DNA of 64,000 nucleotides from Sphingomonas sp. AR_OL41 (lineage in GTDB: Bacteria > Pseudomonadota > Alphaproteobacteria > Sphingomonadales > Sphingomonadaceae), in assembly GCF_029911635.1 (NCBI RefSeq), contig NZ_JARYTI010000021.1:20770-84769 (forward strand), given 5' to 3'. Of this stretch, positions 54,888-62,747 are shown in pieces. The first letter of the stretch is position 1. Every line of letters begins with the position of its first letter. The notes below the pieces were generated by a model that did not search any database, had not been told where the DNA came from, and was given only the letters and a program-made list of their open reading frames with translations. The position numbers and the translations under genes were made by a program.

Positions 54888-57071
54888 ATGAATATGCATT
54901 CTAGTACCAATAAGCCGTCGGTCGTTACCGCTAGCGCGATTGATGCATCGACAATCTTCCCTAGAGGTGAAGATGGGGGAGCGGTGGCCGTTTCAGCGTC
55001 ACCCCCTTCGACCCCTCCGCAACCGCCGATTACCGAGGCTGCAATCACAATACCGACGCGCACCAGCGCAAAGGACATCGTGATCTCTGTCCCGAAACCG
55101 ATGTCGACAGTAGCCTTCGCTTCAAACCTTGAGGGTGCCCTCTGGTGGTTCGAATTTGGCTACCGTGTCATTCCCTTGGTGCCAGGCCAGAAGCGACCGG
55201 CAACAGCATATCACCCTTGGCTGGACGAGTTGTCCGTCGAGGCTGTGCGTCAGCACTGGACACGGCACCCGGATCATGAGGTGGGCGCGGTCCTTGATGA
55301 TACCCAGCTCGTGCTTGATGCTGATAGTCCTGAGGCCGATGAAGCCCTGTCACGTATCGAACTGCAATTCGGCGTGGTGCCGTCGCTGGTCATCAAAACG
55401 CGGCGGGGGCATCATCACCACTACCGGCTGACTAAGGGCACGTTTGCCAAGGCAGATTCGCATCACACTGAAACGTTCGCTGACCGGATCGATGTGCGTG
55501 CAGGTAGGAATTCCGTCCTGCTCACGCCAAGCCAGGACAAATCTGTCGATCGTCTGGAGGCCCGCCACCGGGACGATATGAGCCGGGTGCATCAGGATTT
55601 CGTCGATGCAGTTTTCCAACACAACGGTCGCGCTGCACCTCGCCCCGCGCCCGACGTTCCGGAAGAACGGCCCGCCGTCACCACGGATGCTACCACCCTA
55701 TCGGAGTTGCTCAGCCACATTGATCCGGACTGCGGCTATCAGGACTGGCTGAACGTGCTTATGGCCGTATTTCACGAGACGGCTGGCAGCGATAACGGGC
55801 TCGAACTGGCCGATGCCTGGAGCAAGAAAGCCGGGTCATACAAAGGTCGCGCCGATATCGAAGCCAAGTGGCGGTCGTTTCGCGGTGACGTTGCGAACCC
55901 CATCACAATCGCCACGCTGATTGCCCGTGCGCGCAATGCCGGTGCGAATGTCAGCACGATTATGCAGGACGACTTCAAGCCCTGCACGACGGTCGTCACC
56001 GAGGCGCCAGCCACAACCGCACCATCGGGCAAAGACAGTCCGTTCAGGAAATACAGCCTGATCGGGCAGGCCGCCAAATATGAGGGACTCGCCCAAGCCG
56101 CTACCCCGCTTCTCGGAGACGTGTGCTTACGTGGCGAGGCAACCGTATTTTATGCCAAGCACAACACCGGCAAGACCCTCTTGTGCCTCCACATGGTGTC
56201 CGAAGCGGTGGAGCAAAATCGGATTGCGGCCGGCGACGTCTATTTCATCAATGCCGACGATAGCAGTGCTGGAATCGCTGCAAAGCTGGGCCTCCTGGAC
56301 GAAATCGGCGCTCACACGCTCGTTCCGGGGCAGCGAGGCTTCAAAGCGGAACACCTCGAACAGCTCCTGCTTGATGCTGTCCGAAACGATGCGGCGCGCG
56401 GAACGCTGGTGGTCATCGATACGCTGAAAAAGTTCGTCGACCTGATGCACAAGAAGCAGGCGAGCGACTTTGCCAACGTCTGTCGTCAGTTTGTCGCGGC
56501 GGGCGGTTCCGTGCTCGGCTTGGCGCATACCAACAAGCGCAAGAGCGATGACGGCAAAGCTGTCCATGCTGGTACGTCCGATATCCTGGACGATTTTGAT
56601 GCTGGCTACATCATCGACGAGGTGCCGTTGGTGGGCAACGCGGGCGAAAAGTTCGTCGAGTTCACGCGGTTGAAAGGCCGGGGCGGCGGCGTACAATCCG
56701 TTGCCTACGCCTATGCGGCAGAAGACCATGTTTCATATGCGGAACGCTTGGCGTCGGTAAGGCTGGTCGAGCAGGCCGATCTCGAAGGCATCAAGCGGAC
56801 CGAGGAAGAACGGTCGGACGCCGAGATCATTGCCGTCGTCATCACGTGCATCACCGAGGGCGTGAATGCCAAAATGGCGCTGCGGAATGCGGTTTCCGAT
56901 CGAGCCAAGATCAGTCGCCGCGCCGCTACCAAGATCATCGAGCGCTATACCGGGGAGGAACCGGGGAAGCATCATTGGTCGTTCGCTCGCACTGCACATA
57001 ACAAAATGATGTTCACCCTGTTGCGAAATGCGGGCGGTCTCGACGGCGAAGTCACACCACCGGGCGGCTGA
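54888..57071 (+). CDS. Bifunctional DNA primase/polymerase with RepA-like helicase
   Basis: This 727-residue protein has three parts. A Prim-Pol domain (about 80-240) shows GYRVIPLVPGQKRP, D144/D146 in LVLDADSPE and H175-H178 in RRGHHHHYRL. A PriCT_2-like segment follows (about 276-345, LSHIDPDCGYQDWLNVLMAV). The last is a RecA/RepA-type ATPase with Walker A AKHNTGKT (423-430) and Walker B LVVIDTLKKF. Such fusions start replication of plasmids, P4-like satellites and integrative elements, so the island can probably replicate after excision. It reads toward the integrase and is preceded by origin-like repeats. Confidence 0.88.
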   Translation: MNMHSSTNKPSVVTASAIDASTIFPRGEDGGAVAVSASPPSTPPQPPITEAAITIPTRTSAKDIVISVPKPMSTVAFASNLEGALWWFEFGYRVIPLVPGQKRPATAYHPWLDELSVEAVRQHWTRHPDHEVGAVLDDTQLVLDADSPEADEALSRIELQFGVVPSLVIKTRRGHHHHYRLTKGTFAKADSHHTETFADRIDVRAGRNSVLLTPSQDKSVDRLEARHRDDMSRVHQDFVDAVFQHNGRAAPRPAPDVPEERPAVTTDATTLSELLSHIDPDCGYQDWLNVLMAVFHETAGSDNGLELADAWSKKAGSYKGRADIEAKWRSFRGDVANPITIATLIARARNAGANVSTIMQDDFKPCTTVVTEAPATTAPSGKDSPFRKYSLIGQAAKYEGLAQAATPLLGDVCLRGEATVFYAKHNTGKTLLCLHMVSEAVEQNRIAAGDVYFINADDSSAGIAAKLGLLDEIGAHTLVPGQRGFKAEHLEQLLLDAVRNDAARGTLVVIDTLKKFVDLMHKKQASDFANVCRQFVAAGGSVLGLAHTNKRKSDDGKAVHAGTSDILDDFDAGYIIDEVPLVGNAGEKFVEFTRLKGRGGGVQSVAYAYAAEDHVSYAERLASVRLVEQADLEGIKRTEEERSDAEIIAVVITCITEGVNAKMALRNAVSDRAKISRRAATKIIERYTGEEPGKHHWSFARTAHNKMMFTLLRNAGGLDGEVTPPGG

Positions 57072-57120
57072 AGGCGATGGGGCGTTCGGGCAGAAGTCCA
57101 GTTCGCAGCTTTCCGGCGCT

Positions 57121-57218
57121 CACCAGTTTTTCGCCCTTCCGCAGTTTTTCGGGATTCAGCTCACCCGCCAGAATTTCAGCGGCTCGGGTGATTGAAAACT
57201 GGAACGGCGAAAAACTGG
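57121..57218. repeat. Inverted and direct CAGTTTTTCG repeats upstream of the integrase
   Basis: CCAGTTTTTCGCC (57123-57135) and GGCGAAAAACTGG (57206-57218) are perfect reverse complements. A second direct CAGTTTTTCG lies at about 57141, and TCACCCG/CGGGTGA forms an inner pair. The 321-bp gap (57072-57392) contains no gene. These could be arm-type integrase sites or an operator. Confidence 0.5.
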
Positions 57219-57392
57219 CAGTCTGCGCCCTCGCAGACGCGACCACCCCGCCGCGATCGTCCCCTCAACGCCCCGCTCTGGTGCCCCCAGTGCCCCGCCA
57301 GTCGTCGAAATCGCTGCGCCTGGATCGGACCTAGGCGCGCGACCACCGCCCCCCCTGCGAGCCTAACTCACATCAAAGAAAAGGAATTTACC

Positions 57393-58556
57393 ATGCCAAA
57401 AGTGAAACTCGACCATACCTTTTGCCTGACCGCCCAATGCGAACCCGGCAAGAAAAAGACGGACTATTACGACACTTCCATCACCGGCTTCGTGCTTGAG
57501 GTCCGGTCGAGTGGCGGTCGCAGCTACTACCTGCGGTACCAAGACGCCCACGGCGATCAGAAGCAGCACAGAATCGCTGCCTACGGCGACATCACATTCG
57601 ACAAGGCTCGAAAGGAGGCTCAGCGTCTCCGTTCAGAGGTCGTCCTTGGCGGCAATCCTGCCGTCAAAAAGGCGGAGAGGAAAGCCGTACCGGCCTATGG
57701 CGAACTTGCCCAGAAGCACCTCGATTATGCCAAGACATATCAGCGCAGCTACGACACCACCGAGATGTATGTACGGCGGCATATCCTGCCAAAGTGGGAG
57801 AAGAGGTATCTCTCCGACATCGCGCAGCCCGAGGTTGCGAAATGGCTGGCGGAGAAGGGCGAGGAGGGATTGGCACCCGCAACGGTCGAGAAGATCCGTA
57901 TGATCTTCAACCGCTCGTTCGAACTAGCAATGCGCTGGAATATTGCCGGCGTCGTCAGGAATCCGGTTAAGGGCATACCCCGCAAGCCAATCAACAACGC
58001 ACGGGACCGCTTTCTGAACGCGGCGGAGACCAAGCGTTTGCTGACGGCAGCGCAAGCGTCACGCAACCCGCAGCTGGTCCATATCATCGCCATGCTGCTC
58101 TATACCGGCGCGCGAGTATCTGAGCTGCTACAGGCCGAGTGGAAGAATGTCGACCTGGACAAGCGGCAGTGGCTTATCCCGACATCGAAAACCGGCAAAC
58201 CACGGCGCGTGCCACTGTCGGAACCTGCCCTCGCCATCCTGAAAATGGTGCCGAGGTTCACCAACTGCCCCTATGTCCTGCCGAATCCCGAAACCCTCAA
58301 ACCGTTCGTGACGATCAAACACGGGTGGCACACGGCACGGGATGCGGCGAAACTGTCGGGACTTCGCATCCATGATCTGCGCCATTCTGCGGCATCGTTC
58401 ATGATCAATGCGGGCATCGACCTATTCGCGGTGGGGCGGGTGCTTGGTCATGCCGATCACAAGTCCACACTTCGGTATTCCCATGCCGCCAACGACACCT
58501 TGCTCGCCGCCGTCGAGGCCGGGGCCAGGAGGATGCAGGGCTCACCGGAACTCTGA
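57393..58556 (+). CDS. Tyrosine recombinase/integrase of the island
   Basis: This 387-residue integrase has an N-terminal DUF4102-like arm-binding domain (TSITGFVLEVRSSGGRSYYL), a core-binding domain (about 105-205) and a catalytic domain with R in LLYTGARVSELL, HxxR in IHDLRHSAAS, the GHADHKSTLRYSH segment and the final Tyr there. All catalytic positions look intact. ATG 57393 is chosen because AAGGAA precedes it and MPKVKLDH is a typical start. It probably moves the element between the tRNA-Thr repeats, though it lies 2.3 kb from the right end. Confidence 0.92.
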   Translation: MPKVKLDHTFCLTAQCEPGKKKTDYYDTSITGFVLEVRSSGGRSYYLRYQDAHGDQKQHRIAAYGDITFDKARKEAQRLRSEVVLGGNPAVKKAERKAVPAYGELAQKHLDYAKTYQRSYDTTEMYVRRHILPKWEKRYLSDIAQPEVAKWLAEKGEEGLAPATVEKIRMIFNRSFELAMRWNIAGVVRNPVKGIPRKPINNARDRFLNAAETKRLLTAAQASRNPQLVHIIAMLLYTGARVSELLQAEWKNVDLDKRQWLIPTSKTGKPRRVPLSEPALAILKMVPRFTNCPYVLPNPETLKPFVTIKHGWHTARDAAKLSGLRIHDLRHSAASFMINAGIDLFAVGRVLGHADHKSTLRYSHAANDTLLAAVEAGARRMQGSPEL

Positions 58557-58564
58557 AATTCTAT

Positions 58565-58607
58565 CCCCGTCCACATTCTGGCCCGAACGGCTGGCGTGTG
58601 GGCGGGG
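58565..58607 (+). terminator. Terminator after the integrase gene
   Basis: CCCCGTCCACA and TGTGGGCGGGG pair over 11 bp with one wobble around a 21-base loop and are followed by a T-rich run that includes TTTCTTTTTTT (58616-58627). Confidence 0.7.
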
Positions 58608-58641
58608 GTATTTCCCTTTCTTTTTTTGAAAGTTACCAACC

Positions 58642-58980
58642 ATGGCTTCCGCCAAAGACATTATCATCACGCCGACCGTGCCGCTCGCGCCCGTGCCACC
58701 CCCTAGCATCAAACTGCCCAGCGACGCGCCAGAAGAGGAGGTCAACGTGATATTCCGGGACGTCCGGCAGCTGTTGGAAAGCTGCGGCACCAATCTGCAC
58801 GATCACGCCGAGGTTGCGCTCAGTGCCTTGATCGACAGAGGTATCAACACCGGACCCCGGCTCATCGGTGCGGCGAAGCGCCTTGGCTTCAAATCGAGCC
58901 ACGCGGGTATCATTCTCAAGGAGGGTATCGGCCACCGATGGAGCCGCGACGAGAACGGCAACTATCGCAACTTGATGTAA
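58642..58980 (+). CDS. Hypothetical protein
   Basis: This 112-residue protein has a Pro-rich N-terminus (VPLAPVPPPSIKLP), then a helical region with FRDVRQLLESCGTNLHDHAE and a glycine-turned end (GINTGPRLIGAAKRLGFKSS). No family is recognised; the second part could be a small helix-turn-helix. No clear ribosome-binding site is seen. It stands alone, before the convergent cargo pair. Confidence 0.6.
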   Translation: MASAKDIIITPTVPLAPVPPPSIKLPSDAPEEEVNVIFRDVRQLLESCGTNLHDHAEVALSALIDRGINTGPRLIGAAKRLGFKSSHAGIILKEGIGHRWSRDENGNYRNLM

Positions 58981-59088
58981 CGAAGGGAATCTGGCCCGCG
59001 CCAAGTGGGATGGTTGGCATCGCTCGCTCGCGACCGCTTGGGCTGTGTTGCGAGCGGGGGGCCGCCTAGGCTCCGCAAAACTTGAATC

Positions 59089-60027
59089 TTAGGACCAATT
59101 GAATGACGGAGTATCAAATCGCTGCCTGATGGCCTCGAGCAAAACTCGTTCGGCGCGTTCTCTGGTGTCAATCAGGTCAATTATGCGCCGGGCACCGTCC
59201 GTATCGCCTGCATGAAATGTCAAAAGAGCGCTGAGTATCAGCTGGGTTGCGGTTTCATCATCGGTGATCGAGCCGCCGAATTTTCTGCCGTTGATCAGCC
59301 TAACCCAGACTTGGCTTAAGGCCGACTCCACGCCGAATGCCAAGATGTCATGTTCGACTAATAGCTGATTTAACGTCTTGAGGGGTCTTCCTAGGAGGCA
59401 GGCGACCAACTTGGCGTGGGCGTTCCAACTGCCAGACCACCCCTTCTCCGGACATTTGCCGTTAAGCCACCATTCGCTGCAATAATCATCGTGATGTTTG
59501 TCGAAGCGAAGGCGCGAAATGTCATGCACCGGAACAGCCTCGTCGATTACCACCTCAGCCGCCGATCCTGTCGCCCAATACCATTCGTCACCCATACGCC
59601 GGAGTGGTCCCGTGTCGAGTTCGGGATCGTATGCCTGGACGGGGAGATGGCTCACGTTGCGGCGAGAAACGAGAAATCTGTAGATCGGTATTTGATAGTC
59701 ACGGATCGCTTCGACCCAATAGAGTGATCGGCCATCGATTAAGGTGCTCCAGTTTATTTCGAACTGAAAGCTTCCGTAGCGACTCCCGTTACCCCATGTA
59801 TTTGGTGAGAAATATATCACCTCAGTTCGTGTGTCTCGTAGCTTTCCGTCGTAAATTAGACCCCCAGAGATCATTCTGTCTTCAGCGATTCTTAACGCTG
59901 AGGTCAAATGCGTTCCGTGCCACAAGGTTTCCAGTTTACCCCATTTTCCACCAGCTGCGGGTGGACCGAAGCCTTCGACAAAGGGCGCCCATTCGGCAGA
60001 TGCAAGCAAAGGGCTACCGTTACTCAA
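59089..60027 (-). CDS. Possible ADP-ribosyltransferase-fold protein (unknown function)
   Basis: This 312-residue protein has features that recall the ADP-ribosyltransferase fold. WHGTHLTSALRIAEDRMIS (36-54) resembles the first NAD-binding strand and helix, VIYFSPNTWGNGSRYGSFQF (70-89) the second, and AAEVVIDEAVPVHDISRLRF (156-175) the end with a possible catalytic Glu, as in DarT-like proteins. This is a pattern judgement, not a confirmed homology. The C-terminal 130 residues match nothing I know. Only a TTG start (60027) is available. It follows the GIY-YIG gene by 39 bp on the same strand. Confidence 0.6.
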   Translation of the reverse strand: MSNGSPLLASAEWAPFVEGFGPPAAGGKWGKLETLWHGTHLTSALRIAEDRMISGGLIYDGKLRDTRTEVIYFSPNTWGNGSRYGSFQFEINWSTLIDGRSLYWVEAIRDYQIPIYRFLVSRRNVSHLPVQAYDPELDTGPLRRMGDEWYWATGSAAEVVIDEAVPVHDISRLRFDKHHDDYCSEWWLNGKCPEKGWSGSWNAHAKLVACLLGRPLKTLNQLLVEHDILAFGVESALSQVWVRLINGRKFGGSITDDETATQLILSALLTFHAGDTDGARRIIDLIDTRERAERVLLEAIRQRFDTPSFNWS

Positions 60028-60066
60028 AAGGATTCTTCATAGTAAAACAAGCAAGCTCCGCTCTCA

Positions 60067-60606
60067 TTATGCTAACTCAGTGGGGGATTTCTGCGCACTA
60101 GGTTTTACACGTTTGAGATATTTGTCGAAATCATCGTAAGCAATCTGTGTCCACCGATCCGCACAATCAAAACTCATGTGTTGTCGATTTCGCTTTGGGC
60201 CAATCGCCCGGATCAACAGGGCTTCAAGATCTCCGATAGTGGTGTTGGTATCTTCGGAGACATCTGTCTGCGGACTTCCCAATTCTGTAAGACCGCTTGG
60301 GCCGGAAGCTACCAATGGCCGAAACCCGAACCAGCTGAATCGATCCCACTTGCCCGCAAGATGGTCGGTTTTGTGATCCTTTAGGCGCTTTCCGAGACCT
60401 TGATTGCGCGTGAGGCCGACGTAGCTTGGTCCATATTCGTCGTACAGAATGTAGATACCTTGCTGTTGCCGAAAGTCTGCAACGCGAAGCTTGCCTCGCT
60501 GAGCACCGATCCTGCCAAGCAAGCGAAAACTATCCCGGTTGCCGCCGCCTGGATGCCAATCGATCTCATCCTCGCGCCAAAATAGACCATAACTCGTGAC
60601 CTGCAT
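60067..60606 (-). CDS. GIY-YIG nuclease-domain protein
   Basis: This 179-residue protein carries a GIY-YIG endonuclease domain: G50-I-Y (QGIYILYDE), Y62-V-G (PSYVGLT), R74 in KRLKDHKTDH, E128 in GDLEALLIRAIG and N140. All hallmark positions are present, so it should be able to cut DNA. I used ATG 60606, seven bases after GGGGAGG, rather than a TTG at 60630. It is the first gene of a two-gene unit near attR. Standalone GIY-YIG proteins serve in phage defence, homing and repair; here island position favours the first. Confidence 0.82.
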   Translation of the reverse strand: MQVTSYGLFWREDEIDWHPGGGNRDSFRLLGRIGAQRGKLRVADFRQQQGIYILYDEYGPSYVGLTRNQGLGKRLKDHKTDHLAGKWDRFSWFGFRPLVASGPSGLTELGSPQTDVSEDTNTTIGDLEALLIRAIGPKRNRQHMSFDCADRWTQIAYDDFDKYLKRVKPSAQKSPTELA

Positions 60607-60873
60607 GCGCCAGCCTCCCCATGTAGCCAAGTGAACGGTGGTTCTCGGCAGTTTCGCAGACTTTCGTGCCAGTCGGCAAAGAATGCAATCTAGGGGGCAG
60701 GCTGAGGGAGGGCGCAGGTCGATTTGGCGACTTGCTCCCTACGAAGGTGCTTTCGGTAGGCAGTGACGTGATGCCGATTTCAGGCGAGTTTGGGTCCGTC
60801 GTGGGTACTCAGGGGTTGTTGTCTTGGTTAGTCCCCTAAGCTCATGTAAGAAATAGTTATTCTCGAAATTGTC

Positions 60874-60926
60874 CATCGCCTTCGTAATGCGGGGGTCACA
60901 GGTTCGAGTCCTGTAAGCGGCACCAG
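60874..60926 (+). repeat. attR: duplicated 3' half of tRNA-Thr
   Basis: It matches 46918-46970 over 53 bp with one mismatch. The D arm and the 5' acceptor strand are absent, so it is not a functional tRNA gene. It marks the right end of the island. Confidence 0.93.
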
Positions 60927-61012
60927 TCCAAAACGGGAACACCCCTAGAAAACCGCAGAAATCTGCGGTAAATTGGCTGTCGCGGGTCCCGAGAAATCTC
61001 ATTATGTTCCGC

Positions 61013-61075
61013 CGTGGCCCACTCAAAAGGGGCCACGAATCGAGGGGCCACGAGCAGATCAGGAGGCGTGGCCCC
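61013..61075 (+). promoter_or_regulatory. Repeated GTGGCCCC motif flanking the SD of the second integrase
   Basis: CGTGGCCC (61013-61020), GGGGCCACGA (61029-61038 and 61044-61053) and CGTGGCCCC (61067-61075) lie in 63 bp. The third and fourth could pair as a 9-bp stem whose loop carries AGGAGG (61061-61066), with the start codon adjoining the stem. The palindrome ACCGCAGA-AA-TCTGCGGT lies slightly upstream (60952-60969). Confidence 0.5.
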
Positions 61076-62293
61076 ATGCTTACGGTTGTCGAGATTCGGA
61101 CGCTCAAACCTGCCAAGCGTCCATATAAGGTTGCCGATTCCGACGGTCTCTTTCTGCTGGTGCAGCCGTCAGGGTCTCTGCTCTGGCGGTTTCGCTACAG
61201 GATTGCGGGCATCGATCGGAAGCTGTCGCTCGGCAGCTTTCCCGAGGTCAGCCTTCAGCAGGCTAGAAAGCTGCGAGACTTAGCCCGGTCCGAGGTGGTC
61301 GACGGCATCGATCCCGCGGAAGAGAAGCGCCAGCGCCGCTTGAAAGCCGAACTCGCCGCACAGACCACCTTCAAGCTTGTTGCCGACGAGTTCATCCAAA
61401 AGATGGAGCGCGAGGGCAAGTCGCCAGCGACGATCAAGAAGGCGCGCTGGTTCCTCGAACTGCTCAAGGGAATTGCGGATCGACCAATCGCCTCGATCAC
61501 GCCGCACGAGTTGCTCGCCGCGCTGAAACGGATAGAGCGACGCGGGCATTTCGAAACCGCGCTCAGATTGAGGTCGTTCGCAGGCCGGGTCTTTCGCTAT
61601 GCCTTTGCGACCCTACGCACACAGCAGAACCCCGCCGACATCCTACGCGGCGCGCTGATCGTTCCCAAGACAAAGCATCATGCGGCGATCGTCGAACCAG
61701 CCAAGGTCGGCCTACTGCTGCGCGCTATCGACGAATATGAAGGGCGTCCCGAGACTTTGTGCGCGCTGAAACTGGCGCCGCACGTGTTCCTGCGACCCGG
61801 CGAACTGCGACAGGCCAAATGGAGCGAGATCGACTTCGCGGACAACGTCTGGCGTGTTCCTGCCGAGCGGATGAAAATGAAGCAGCCGCACGCGGTTCCG
61901 CTCTCCCGGCAATCGCTTTACCTCTTGCGCGAGCTGCGCGCCGTGGCTCGCCCCGGAGAGTTTCTCTTCCCGGCGCTCCACACCACAAAGCGTCCGATCT
62001 GCGAGAATACCCTGAACGTCGCGCTGCGGCGTTTGGGCTATGGCTCGGACGAGATGACCAGCCACGGCTTTCGGGCGATGGCCAGCACACTTCTGAACGA
62101 ATCGGGCTTGTGGCACCCGGACGCGATCGAACGCGCTCTCGCCCATGCCGAGAGGGACCGGGTCAGGGCTGCGTACCATCGGGGCGCGCACTGGGCTGAG
62201 CGGGTCCGTATGGCACAGTGGTGGTCCGATTATCTCGACGAGCTGCGCTCGGGTGGCAAGGTGATCAAGGGCAAGTTTCGCCGCAAGGCGTGA
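61076..62293 (+). CDS. P4-type tyrosine integrase (second element)
   Basis: This 405-residue integrase is of the P4 family, which targets tRNA 3' ends. The N-terminal DUF4102 domain is clear (YKVADSDGLFLLVQPSGSLL), and the catalytic domain has R in FLRPGELRQAKW, HGFR in TSHGFRAMASTLL, and ALAHAERDRVRAAYHRG, with the Tyr nucleophile. ATG 61076 has AGGAGG nine bases before it. It lies 150 bp past attR, the usual place of a P4 integrase after its own att site. No further tRNA copy is seen downstream in the window, so the element may be a remnant or extend beyond it. Confidence 0.92.
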   Translation: MLTVVEIRTLKPAKRPYKVADSDGLFLLVQPSGSLLWRFRYRIAGIDRKLSLGSFPEVSLQQARKLRDLARSEVVDGIDPAEEKRQRRLKAELAAQTTFKLVADEFIQKMEREGKSPATIKKARWFLELLKGIADRPIASITPHELLAALKRIERRGHFETALRLRSFAGRVFRYAFATLRTQQNPADILRGALIVPKTKHHAAIVEPAKVGLLLRAIDEYEGRPETLCALKLAPHVFLRPGELRQAKWSEIDFADNVWRVPAERMKMKQPHAVPLSRQSLYLLRELRAVARPGEFLFPALHTTKRPICENTLNVALRRLGYGSDEMTSHGFRAMASTLLNESGLWHPDAIERALAHAERDRVRAAYHRGAHWAERVRMAQWWSDYLDELRSGGKVIKGKFRRKA

Positions 62294-62747
62294 ATGCTTG
62301 AGATATGTCGTCGGTCCGTGAATCCAGAGATGTCGCCTCTGAGCCGTTTTCAAACCGGCAGCGTTCACGCCGCGGTCGTCGTCGGTGCGCGCCTCCTCTT
62401 GGACGACATCTTCGACGCTGCGCAGGTGGAGCGGGAGGAATCTCGCATTCTTTCTTATAAATCTGATTTTTCAACGAAAAATTCTTTGCCGCTGCCGGCT
62501 ACCCCACATTCTTCCCACACTTGGCGTGAGATTTTACGGTGCGATGCTACACAGTTCCCGACGATGGAGACTTCTTTCGGAGTGATCTCTCGCGTTTCCG
62601 AAGTCGTCGGTTCAGCGCTAACGAGTGTTTTATGATCAGCGGCGAGCCTAGGCCGGCAAGTGCTTTTCACTCCCGCTGAGGCCTCGGGGCCGGGGGAATT
62701 CTGCATCAGGGGTTATCTGTCTGACAGGCATATGTTAGCTCGCCGGC
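62294..62747. other. Intergenic region after the second integrase
   Basis: These 454 bp hold no convincing gene; a 113-residue frame at 62294 lacks a ribosome-binding site and a recognisable product. A short CTGTC-T-GACAG palindrome (62717-62727) and a TATGTT element lie just before the acyltransferase gene and may form its promoter. The A+T-rich middle (about 62440-62520) suggests a remnant of inserted DNA. Confidence 0.45.

Larger units (their letters stand above)
46971..60926. mobile_element. Integrated genomic island at tRNA-Thr (about 14 kb)
   Basis: The element spans from just after the tRNA to the duplicated tRNA 3' half. It encodes a tyrosine integrase, a prim-pol/helicase with origin-like repeats, regulators and a set of apparent defence or toxin genes. 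Its reading frames and intergenic parts are visibly richer in A+T than the flanks, especially 47760-53400 and 59089-60600. No capsid, terminase, relaxase or mating-pair gene was recognised, so it is either a phage-satellite-like or plasmid-derived integrative element. The first 262 bp (46971-47232) hold a small CCCTT/AAGGG hairpin that may end the tRNA transcript and nothing else I can name. Confidence 0.88.

Noticed and set aside
60874..60926. A second tRNA-Thr gene
   Set aside because: Only the anticodon stem 3' portion, T arm and acceptor 3' strand are present; the 5' half is missing, so it is an att remnant.
62294..62635. A 113-codon frame after the second integrase
   Set aside because: There is no ribosome-binding site, the composition is irregular and no family is recognised.
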